DNA of 64,000 nucleotides from Undaria pinnatifida (taxonomy: Eukaryota > Sar > Phaeophyceae > Laminariales > Alariaceae), in NCBI GenBank assembly GCA_012845835.1, contig JABAKD010000021.1, positions 3,622,206 through 3,686,205 on the forward strand. Reading direction: 5' to 3'. The position numbers and the translations under genes are program-made. Below are positions 35,401 through 47,400 of this stretch, one piece after another. Position 1 is the stretch's first letter. Each line of letters opens with the position of its first letter. The notes under the pieces were generated by a model, which worked only from the letters and a program-made list of their open reading frames with translations, was not told the origin of the DNA and searched no databases.

Positions 35401-38400
35401 CGCGGTGTGAGCTCTTATGTCCTTGTCGATGCCAAAAAAAGGGCATCCCGTCCTCGGATCTTGCGGGATTACCGTAGACTAGAGAACACGGCCGCCAGTC
35501 CGTGCGACGACAACATATATTGCGCCAGCCGTGATTCTACAGGCAAGGACTAGCGTACTTCGTTCCCCTCACCCTGGTTTTGGCGGGTTGATCTTGCCTG
35601 TGGCATCTTCCCCTCGCGAGATATGTCCGGCGGATAATGTCGAGATACTCCTTTTCCTGTCCGTGCTTCTGGTCCTGCGAGGTTGAACAAAGGGGCGTGA
35701 AATAAAAAGGGCGATGAACAGATTACCTTATAGCTACAACATGCACATATGCTACTTTGTGTGCGGGGGACTGGTGTGATTGCGAACGTGAATGAGCCCT
35801 TTGGTCTTGATGTACCAGTTCATTTGAAAGGCGGTGTGGTCATCGAAGTAGCTTAAACATGCGCGAAGAACATCAAAATTGTGGTTATGCCGGCCGCGCC
35901 TTTGATCTTGTACATGTGATACAAACGAGGGGGAAAGCAGACTACCAATGCCCAAGCTGGAAATCGAATAGCTAAAAAGCTGCAATACGGGACAGGCGAG
36001 GGATGGTATTGGGTGTCTGAAGGCCTTGCCATACTAGTTCGTTGAGAATGGGGTGCTATCAGTCAAGGGGAACAAACACCCGACGACAGGCTTTGACAAA
36101 AATGTGATTCCTCCCTTGGTTTTGACGCTGTAGGATTGATGAATGGCCGAACCCAACCGTACAGCCTGTCGTTACTGTAGTCCCGAAGAACCGTTCCAAG
36201 AACCAGGCTACGATAGAGGAGTCCCTTTCAATTTTCCTTTCTGCAATGGCTCGGGGTCCCTCGCGCGAGCAACCCCTCTGCTCCCGTGCGGCCTCTAGTT
36301 TTTGTTAGGGTTTGCTCTTCATATCAATCCGTAATAGGATGGTAATTTACGCTGCGCAGAGGAAGTCGCCTGAGGTGGTTTTGCCAGTGAGGCACTGAGC
36401 CACTCGCGCGAGTGATGAATGGAAAGCCGGCAGTGAAGATTGGGGTGTATCATGACGGCGCACCGTCAAAATGGGCGTTTTGTCCGTTGTTACAACGAGG
36501 TACTTGGCCACACCCTCGAATCGTCTGGAGACTCGTGAGGGAAATGAGGGATGGACGTATTCTACGATACAGAGTAACATGCTCGGGCTGAAACGGTTTT
36601 TGAACGACCCGGCTCATTTACCCGGAATCGTCGGAGAATAGTTACTTGCTTTTGTCCCAGGGACTTTCGTGATACTCTTCGGCCATGGCATTTCTCATCG
36701 AGTGGCACTGTTAGTAGCTTCCCATATAAGTACCAGCTGTTGGGAGAGGGTTAGAGCCCCTCATGTGACGATCAACGCAAACAAAAATAGTTCACCTGTA
36801 CCGCAGCGTCCGTCGTCGGTATCAACAATATAGTGCACTGTAACGCCGTAGCCCCGGTAATACGCCAACGCTCCTTAAAATGTCGTAGAGAGTGGTTATT
36901 AATAGTGATTGTCTTCCCCCCAGTTGACAACTACCACAAGCGAACGTTCTAGGAAAACAGTCTTATACTGGTTCTTCAACGCCTCGTTTTTGCCTGCAGC
37001 TTGCTATGCTTTGTGTTTGGGGGGGGGGGGGGGGCAGTCGGTTAGTCAAGGGATCAAATGAGTTCCGAAGAACTTCGACATGGTCGTGATATTACCCGTG
37101 CCCGAAATTGTCCGTTACCCTCAGATGCATCAGAAGCGATTGCGATGTGAGTAGGAGCCCGTTCATATTGGGCTCGTCGTAGTCTCGGTTGGTGTTGATA
37201 CGCTATAACAGGTAGATGTTGCAAGGAGCGCGGTTCGTGAAAGGGCTCTGAATGGTCTTAGGATATTGTAGATTGGATTTTAAAGACCGTTATGGTTGGT
37301 TGCGTAAAGATCTCTTGTACCGCTAATAACGTCAGTGAAGGGGGACGGCCAAGGGGGGCGTGTCCCCCATATCGTTGAATATTTGATCGCTAGGTGGGAA
37401 GAAGGCGAAGCATTTTTCTTGTGCCACTCACGGATAAAACGCGACGTACCGAGTACTGCATGGGTTTCAACTACACGTGAACTACAGGGAGGGGGTCACG
37501 AAAGGGGTGGCCCGGATTTGGGCCAAAACGTGGTGACTCCTGAGTTTCAAGCAGGTGGATCAGCCAAGGGAAGAGACATCCCACAGCAGGGGTTGCAGTT
37601 GTTGGATTACCTCATTGTGTGCTTGCTTAGGGCTAGAGCGTAGAAAGGTTGGCAGGGTTGCGTTAACGCATTTCTTGGAGGTCGTGTTTCGGGCGATGCT
37701 GATGGTGATGGTGATGATATTGAGGTCCTCATCCTGGGAGCTTAGAAGATTCTGAGAATGTGCTGCGCCCCAAGCGTGGGATAAGTTTAACATTTTTGGC
37801 ATGACCTTCGCGTTTAGACTACCAAGTACGATGTAGGTAGGTGATGGCCCTGTCTAATCGCTCTGCTTCCCCCTTCTCCTACTCCTCCCCCTCCCTGCGA
37901 ACCCCCCCCGCCGGCGTACAACCTACTTCGGTAGGTATCCGAATCATGCCATGTTGTCTCATGTGAGGGGCCCTGGAACATGCAGGTGCACGTAGACCGT
38001 AGCATTGGGTTACGTCGGACTTTTTTCTTGCGAGAAAGATTTCGTGCCGGTTGCGCAGGTGTAAACTGGCCCTGAGGGGCCGCCGGGGAAGCTCATAAGT
38101 AGGGAAACTTAGGAAACGGTTGGCGGAGAGCCGTTTAAGAACTACTCCCGCTTTGCTGAAGGATAATCGATTTCTGTCGGAACGGCATCCACTCGACATG
38201 GTCAGAACGGCAGCAACTAGGACATTGAATATTCTATCAAACTTGATGATGCGTTGCATTAGTTACTGCTTCCCGCTCACATATATAAATATCACCGCTG
38301 CGGGAAGTAGGAAGGCGACCGTAACCAGACTGAGGAAGAGAATAGCCGGCCAGCTTTCTGCCGCATACTGCGGTAGAAAATCGGGCAAAGGGAAGGGGAA

Positions 38401-41400
38401 AGGTACACACACGCGTTGATGGAGAACACGGAGAACAAGTCAGGCGACCGATGTCACAACACAGATGTGCAGCATTTTCTTCCGGCGCTCCCCATGTGAG
38501 GAGTCTATACCACGCCCACAAACGCGTAGACTTCGATAAAAAGTGAAAAAGTTCAGGCCGATGAATGCCCATGGTCAAGGAATTCGTACGAAACCCTTGC
38601 TATCACACAGACAATAGTGGCAAGTTCTCCAGTCAGAAATGGTTTCGTGAAAGGCTGCTCCCTGTACTGTGTGAACAGTCTAGACAAGCTTACTATGGTG
38701 TATATTTGACCATGTCTTCATATGCCTCATCATCGCCAACAATGTTGGTCCTATCCTTGCCGTTCAAAAACATGCGGAGAACGGCCTTTAATGGCCAACA
38801 CTCCAAGCGCCTCCACTAACAGAATTAGCAAAAAAAAAAAGCAAAGCAACCACGGTGCATGACGAAAGGAGCAAAAAGTCATCCACTACCCGGAAAGATG
38901 ACATTCCGGGTGGCTATCTCCACCGAACCTGACCCTCAGGGGACAGGCCGGGTCGACATACACACGCACCCGTATACAACGGCAGCTTGCGCTGCCGGGG
39001 TTGTAACGAGGACCAATGATAGGGACAGCTTACGCTATACCTACAATGGGACTCGAAGGGTGCGCCAGCTAGCGTTGGGCTGCGAAAGCAACTGAGTTAA
39101 ATCGACACACGACGCGTATGAAAATACGCGGAAGTGTGGTGAGCTAAAGCTTTATTTTTCCCCATCCGCCGGAGGATAAAAAAAAAAAAAAAAAAAAAGG
39201 CATCCCACTCCTAAAAATGTCAGAATGGGGACAGCGTCAGATTGTGAAAAACGAACCGTGGGGTTGGGGATTCGGTGTCATAGGTGTAACGGAAAATACG
39301 TTTCGCTCTACCTTCGATTTTCTTCGCGAATGTATAACCCCCGGTCGCCTACTTTCGGAAATGGGTGTGTGTGAGTTTGGAGAGTTTGCGTTTTGAACAG
39401 GCCACAAATTATCGGTGAGCCTTTCCAGTGGAACTCGAGGCGTGGTTGACCTCTTGCAGGAGGTCGAACTCCGCAAGAACGTCGACCAGCACCAAATCGA
39501 GTGATATCGCCGATCACAAATTATTTTTCCAGCAACGTTCCCGTCGTTCTCAACAAAAACCGACGGCGTTTAGTAGGCTGTTTCGGTTCCGCGACTGTTT
39601 TTCTAGTGGTTATTGCATCGTACAGCTCCATGCGTGGCTCACGTCTTCTAATGCCTCAAACTACGATAAATTGTCGGCCAGGACCAAGTCCAACGATGTC
39701 GTCCAGCCCGATATACTCCTCACGCATGCTTTATCGTACCCACAATAGCGTTACTAATGCTCTTATTGGGCTGTTTTCTTAGTTACGGACATTTTCTGTG
39801 CCTTTCGAGACGCCATTCTGGTCATGGAGTTTATACAGTAGAGGGACACCGGGTGTCTATCTCCTGCCAGGTTTGCCTAATGAGCAGGTCTCAGTTGTCA
39901 AGCATTTGCGCGTTGGGAAGAGGTTGAAAGAGCGCTGCGGTATTTCCCGTCCGCGTAGAGATGAAGAGAGCGATACAAAGTTCTGCCGTCGACGCATTGT
40001 GTTGCTGTGTTGAAGCGAAAATAGGTTCAATCGGCTATCCGTAGATGCCTAACTATCTCCGCCGCGGATAATATCATTCCATTACTCACCTCTTGCAATA
40101 CCTCGAAGTCCGTGAGAAACCCTTCCAGCACAAAATCGAGTGATATCCCTTGGGTCTCAGACGACGCAAACGTACTTAAGTGGTACGTCCGACAGGTAAC
40201 ATTGGCGGCTCCATCAATACCGCCGACGCTAACTGATTCTACACCGATGCCGTCATCGGTCCATCGATCATCGCTCTCCGACCACGCGAAGCAAGATCGC
40301 ATACCATCTCCGGACTCCCATTCCGCCGTTTCCCCCTGTGGAACAAGACAGGTTCGTTGGCCGTATGCGTGTGTTCTTATGTTTACATGGACAGGCAATT
40401 ACGTCCTATCAGAGCAAACGAGATGTGGTCCAGCAATTCAAAACTTTAGGCATCAGCAAAGTAATCTGTCAAGCTGTTTTCTGCAGCAACCTTCGCCCAC
40501 ATATCAATGACGCCTTCTGTGCACCAAATATCGCTTTCCGAACACCCGAAAAAGCAAGACAGAATACTGTCTCTGGGTTCACATTCGTTCTGCCACCCTG
40601 AGGTATACACGTTAATGGTGGCCGTGTGTCGCTGTGTCTACTATATATATATATATAATCTTCCTTCCACCCTCGTGCGGAGTATACGTCATTCTCAACG
40701 TGAACTCCGACGCAATCCACCGAACATCACCACTCCAGCCCAATCCATGCATCATTTCTTTAGGAATTGGATATCGATTGGTATGGAATGTCCCCTCTTC
40801 CGTAAACGGAGATCTATTGTTGTTGTATTTTCAGGCATGGTACATCGCTAATTCGGTGGTCCCCCTCAACGGTACGAGGATTGTCACGCTCATGCATCAT
40901 TCTGCAAACGTTTCGTTCACTAGCTCTACCCGTCTTACAGGTAGGAAACAATACGAATTTTCAACAACACGATACCCAGGAGTTGCCCCAAGTAATTTCG
41001 ATAGCAATCGTTTCCATACACCATTCAAGGCCGTCTTCTGCCCGCACGCCATCGCTCTTGAACCTTGGCAAGCAACGTGGAACACCGTCTTCGGATTTCC
41101 ATTCACCTGTCCCGCCCTGAGCCACTACGCGCTATTGTCGCGCGTATGAATCTTTAGGTTAATACACCGATTGTTGTTTCGAACGTGGAGAGATGCTCTA
41201 CTTTATCGCCCCCGCCTCCCACAAAGACTGTAGCTGTGGCACACCGTCTCCAGGGCCACCCAATGGGCTTCAAGCCCGCGAAGTCCTAGGTTTGACCGTC
41301 GTACGCATGTGTCCCTATGTCTACAGGACGGGGATGCCTTCTCCGATAGATATCGAACATGTTATAGGGTAAACCTTCTTCGGATTGAAGGGATTTCGAA

Positions 41401-44400
41401 GCGCAAAACCGTCGGAAGGCCATCTTAGTTTTGAAAACAATTTTCAGGTTTTATTACTTGGGTCCTTACCCTGTTCATCGAGTCACACGTTCTACATTCG
41501 CTCAATCAGGTGTCGTGGAGTGAGGCATACCTAGAGCCTTTTAAAATGACGAACTTCATAAACAAAATGGTGCGCCTCTGCTGTCGCATGTGTCCGAGAT
41601 CAACTCGTCGAGCAGAAACGTGCCCCCACGAGCGTCCAGCTATTTCGAAACGGTTTCAATCAGGGATGGTTCAGATGGGTTCGATAGTAAAAACTCCGTA
41701 AAACCAAGGCCGGCCGTCTTCTGCTCACCCATAATCGCTCTCCGACCACGCAAAACAAGAAGGAACACTGTCACTCTCTCATTAAGTTGTACCCACCTGA
41801 GGAAATACGGAGGATTGTTTTGCGTATGCTCCCTTACTTGTCTGCATTGTTTCCCTTGGACGTGGAGCAAATGTTTGGCTTCAACTATACGTCTGCCTCA
41901 AACACGGTTTCACACGAATCAAAAGCTCAATCTCCAGGTTCCCATTGAGCTCGTGTCTCGCCTTGATACTTGTGATATCGAGTATTGCCGTGAGCATGCA
42001 TCTTTAACTCTATACAAAGAACACAGTCTGCCTCGAACGTGGAAATGTGTATGTATTCCGAGTCCGACGTGATACGAAACAACATTGAATACCGTCTACG
42101 GGCTTCATGCTGCTGCCCCCCCCCCCCCTGAGTAGTTAATCTGGATTGTGGCACGCACACCTCCTTATGTATGCGTGAAGCTATGTCGTCTATCTCGAAA
42201 GCGGATATCGAAAGATGGGGCGTCGTCTGCGGGTTTTCGTCGATTTACCCCCCCCCCCCCTGAGGTAGGCGTATTGCCGCTAGCAAGCGTCGTTGTGTCA
42301 ACATCGCAACCGCAGTCCGCCAGAGCGGAGACAACACTACCGCGTGTGGCACTTAATACCCACATGTGTACAGTTGATGTGCGGTCACTACGCTCGATTA
42401 CAATACAAGCATGTATTCCAGCTATCGAAATTTTGGCCTTCCGCTGTAAAAAAGGCCTTATGTTGATGCTACACACTATGCGTAGAAGTGATTGGTCGAT
42501 GTTAAATCTCTCGTGTCTCGCCATCGGATTTGCCAGATTCTTCTGTCGATACTAAAACACGCCCTTAGGTTGGATCGATGGATGTTGAAGCTCTCGCTGC
42601 ACACTGTCGGATATGCCAGAATAGTGCGAGAAACATGTCATGAGCACCCCAACTAACATTTACTCCCATGGAGAGGATGATCGGATCCGCCATCTCGACC
42701 AAGGCTTCGCCCGTCGGTCCCCATGCGTTAATCGTCGTCGCGCCTTCCACCCCTAGGGTTATAGTTGCCATTGCGGTCAGGGTCACAATTAGGGGTAGGG
42801 TCAAGGTGATGCGGAGGGGGTCAGGGTTAGGGTAAGGACAAGGAGGAGCCCCGTCAGCCAAAATCATGGTAACCCTCTCGACGCACACGTTCTCTTCTCC
42901 AACTCGGTTATCCGATGAGGCATGGAGCTCCGCGGGACGACGGCCACGGCAAGGGGGAGGTACCCGACATTAAATTCCCGAGCATTTGCCACTCGCAAGA
43001 GTGGCTCCGTACGTCACTAGTATACTGGACGTGCGAAACCAATTAACTGGCGCGTAGAATCATGAACAGTTCGGTGGCGGCCGTTCATGTCGTGAAACGG
43101 GAAAAGCGCACAGTTTTTTTATGACCGCTAAGAACGAGGGTGCGCACCAGCGCGAGTTGGCTCTCAGCCGGTGAACGTAGAGGCGCTTAACGTGCTCACC
43201 GTTGCCGTAGACGTCTTCGCCGCAAGCGAGGAGTCTCATAAATTTATTGACCGCAAACGGCTAATAACGTTCTCCCAAACCTGCCACCTTTGACGTAGTT
43301 TTACTCGCTGCTCCTACCGTACCACGCAAATATATATTCAATCATTATTGTTATTCTTCAGCTCAACTCATATGATCTTTTACCTTCAGCTACATCTGGA
43401 CAAGCGATGGTCACAGGTGTTTTCCCTTCTCCCCCTCGGCATCCGGTTTCGAGGTTAAAGGCGCTGAAGGTTCAGTGTTTCCACTTCCAGCTTTATAGTG
43501 CTTGTAGGTTGTCATCTACCTTCGTTACGCTAACCCACCTTGCGGGGCCACATCGCCTAACGACGTCACCGCGAAGACGTAATTAGAAGCTGAGTCTTCC
43601 TCGTTGGTTGTCACAGACCATTCGTCGAACGATATTTTGGTTTGACTTCGAGGTACCGTCAGAACTACGTCGGGAACCGAAGTTGGAGACATTTTGGCCG
43701 CCTGCGGTGGCATAGACAGGAACGACGTCATTGTAAGTATGTGCTTCGTACATAAAATATAGATCGGGTACCGTCTACCTTGGAGCTGGATATTTATTAA
43801 TGTAAGGAATTTGCGGGACATTTTTGAAGTGTTAGACATGGTTCAGACATTTCAAAGTACATGGCATTTTGTTAAATTTGGAGCCTTTCACGGCGTGTGC
43901 ATTTGGGCACTCGAGGTATAATGTCAGGACAACATTTAGTTGCTGTTGGATTTCAAGCACTTCCAGAACGGCGGCCGGTACCGAAGACCAGGCCACCTTC
44001 ACTCTGTGCCTAAGCACGGATCATGGCGTTATGCAATATATTTGTATCTAGTGTTCATTTCACAAACGATGGTCGTAGGTGCCCAGGTAGCCCATGTCAT
44101 CATGCATCTGGCTTGGCGTACATTTGATTCCCACAGCCTGGCGTTGGCTGGGGCATAAAGCTGTTGCATACCGCAAACCCGAACCGCACGTAGAGAGGCG
44201 TTCAATCGCGCTAATGCACTAATGGCTCTGACCCCCGTACCGTAGTATTGGCCTTGAGGAAACCCGTCTGTCAAACCCGCTTGGGCACAAAACAATTCGC
44301 AATTACCGCAACATTGCTCGCTGCGAATGGACCTGCATCGGTACAATAGCGAACATGAGTTACCTTAAGCCCGAGCGACCCGGCACTGATATCGTCCAGA

Positions 44401-47400
44401 TTTTCTCCGGCCTCCGCCCCCGCTGCCACCGCCCTACCAAGGCTGCTGAGAAGGGTGATGTACTCCTCTTTCTCGCCGAAGCTGGTACTTCCAGTGAAGG
44501 AATCAGACGATGACGATGATGAGGCCTCGCTCGCGTTGAGGAGCACGGACAGGGTCTGTGTTAGGCGAACGGGTATTGCGATGAATGGGCAACGGAAACC
44601 CATGTTCAAACAACAGCAAGGACGACACAGAGCGGGGCCAGGTTGTCTCTGATCGGGTCATTGCGTTTCTGCGTCAACACAATATACCATTTTGAAGGGC
44701 GGGCGCAAAAAGCGCAACAAAGGTTTGACTCAAGGGGCACGAAGCACAAACACGCTGGAAGGTATGCGACATGGAATCACTGGAGTACACTAGAGGGTTA
44801 GGAAACAGGTAACATATACTCGTACTTGGTATATTTCTCGTCAAAGCTAGCACTTCCAGTGGCAAAATAAGACATCTATGATTGCGATGGCATATTGCTC
44901 ATATTTGGGGAGTCACACGGAGGACTACAGACAGCGATTGAGTATGTACCAATAGTGGCAACGGAAGGAAAAGTCAACGCGACATCCAGATGCCGCCAAC
45001 AGCAAAATAGCAGAGGTCAGATTTGTCTGGGGAGGAAGCGGCATCACGACACGATGCGAATGTAACTTTCATTTTGAAGGGGAGTACTATACAAAATATG
45101 TTTGCCTTTGACGGTACTGTTATGCTTCCTGGTCAAATTTAAGCACGGCACAATCATTATATCGACCCAAGCTTTTGTCGAGAAGGGCTACACACTCCTT
45201 TTCCCCCGGGAAGGCAGCACTTCCAGTGAAGGAAGAAGACTATGACGATGATGATGGCGACGTTTCTGTCGCGGTCAAGGCCATAGTAAGGTTATCAATT
45301 TCAGGGTATTATTTTCCAGCGTCTTAGGGAAAACCGGCGCGAGCGACGTTTGCACCCATGACTTAATGTTGGTCGGTTTCATAATAGCGCCTCCACGGAA
45401 CTGTTTGCCGCACCGCGTCTTTAAAGCAGGTAAACGTTAAGGTTCGTTTTTGTGATGAAGTGGAGAGCCTGTCCCGTGAGTGGTTTTGATTCCGTACTGA
45501 GATTCGGTGCTCACACTTATCCTAATATTCGTGTCACCTTGACGATTACACGTAGGATCAACATATATATATATACAGGTGCACACCAATACCCTTTAGG
45601 GGACGAAACAATGAAACAACGTCCAGATGGCGGTAGCGGCAACATAGGGGCGGGGGAGGTTTTCCGTGATATGTATTGGGTCTACTTACGAATGTGGCAC
45701 AGGCAACGCCAAGCCACATCACCCAGATGCCAGTGGGGGTGGAACCTCTGATGTTGTCATATCGCACAATTAGACTGCCAACATGCTCCTCCTTTAGGTG
45801 GACAGGAGAGGGACCCCCGGGATCGCGCAATGCCGTCATACCGTCAGCACAAAAGGGTTGTGCGCCTTTCAATCTACTTAAAAACTTACATGCATCGAAG
45901 GCGGACTGTCTAGGATCGCGATACCATCTCACATTGTCTTATGATTGTTTGATTTGTGGAAAATCAAAACCTGGGAACTACATTGTCGTTCGACAGGCAG
46001 CAAATAGCCTGGCGTCAATTGTGTGTCATAATAAACGTATGCAAGGGTTAGTATCTAAGGTCGCGACATCCACCCCACCGAGCACTTGTGGAATGGATAT
46101 ATAACCTCTCCTGGTCGTATTCTACACATTCCAGCGCAATGGTACAACGATGAAACATTTCTTACGAAACTAAAAAAACGCGTAGAAAGTGAGTCACATG
46201 TGCGAGAGCGAAGGTCGGCCTCGTCGCCCGGAGTCCCCAGTACGCCTCTGTCGCCCCTATGAGGCTGCTGAACACGCTTCTTGCATTGTGAAAATACTGC
46301 AGGTCTATCGTTGTATGACGCTACCCTTAGGGACGTGGACTGTCCTGCTGCACGCTCTTCCTGCTGTGCACCGTCATCACACCATAGGACAAGACACATG
46401 CTGCGGTCGAGTTACACCATCTTTATTCCGAGGCTCTTAACCGGAGGAGCTCTACATGGACAAAAAGCAAGAACGATTTTGAGCCAATTGAGAGGGCAAT
46501 CCGATGAAAACAACTAAAGGACTAGGTACACCAGACATTTCTATTGCGAAACAAAAACACATCCCGACGAGGTTTGGTCAAGGAACCTAGTCATTCAATT
46601 CATAAACGGGATTTACCAAAGAAAAGTGCAACCTCTATCATCGCAGCACGCGGCCCTACGATGTTAAGTCGTATTACCTGCGTATTAAACGGGTCCAAGG
46701 GGACGAAGTCACCTGCAAGAGCGAGAAGGCCGAGCTCGTCGCCAGCAGTCCCCCGCCCACCTCCGCCACCTCGATCATGTCCGTCACCGCACCGGAAATT
46801 TCAGCGAGCGAAGTCGAATTGATCGGTCCGCTTCCCTGTGCAGGAGAGCATCGTGTTTACCACTTTTACTAGAACTATGTTTTTTTCGTCCGACATTGTG
46901 CAGCTTGTTTTTCAGCTCCGATAACCACGAAACATCCGCAGGAAAAACACGAGCACCAAGGCAACAGCAAACACAACGAAAGTGTTGACCAATACACGTA
47001 AGCGCGGTTGCAAAGGCCTCAGTAAGGCCCTACTGGTACTATAGTTGGCAGCTCGTGCCATCCTCATAGCCTAAGCTGCTGGAGCATACCAACCGAATAG
47101 CTTCGCTGTCGTCCGGCGTTAAAATGTACGTTAAGATATTGGAGGGTATTATTAACAATCCGTTTGACTGCAGTTAAGGAATTAGGGGGAAATGATTCGT
47201 TTGATCGCTGCTATGCTGTTAACCCATTGGCCTATCCAAGTTAAGCCTTATGATACCCCCCCCCCCCTGGACCAGCGAGACATCAGACCGGCCGGATACA
47301 CGGGCGGAAGCGTCATTATCCTCACGGGTCCATACCCCGGGGATACGGCGGAGGGTATTCCTCAAGTTCAACATGGGGAATATCGTTAAAGGTTAGTATG

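Larger units (their letters stand above)
40540..42120 (-). pseudogene. Array of decayed GPS-exon copies
   Basis: At about 40540-40600, 41060-41120, 41228-41285, 41735-41805 and 42072-42115 the + strand repeats the word set (CGACCACGC..AGCAAG, ACCGTCTCCGG-like, then CCC..CTGAGG) of the GPS exon 5' half and acceptor. The following flank (GCGTATG..TTACATG-like) is also repeated. All copies have lost the frame. Confidence 0.6.

Noticed and set aside
35752-36993. Two exon-like minus segments (35752-35985 and 36935-36993) as part of the receptor
   Set aside because: Their entry phases do not match the flanking well-supported exons, which join directly in phase 0 without them.
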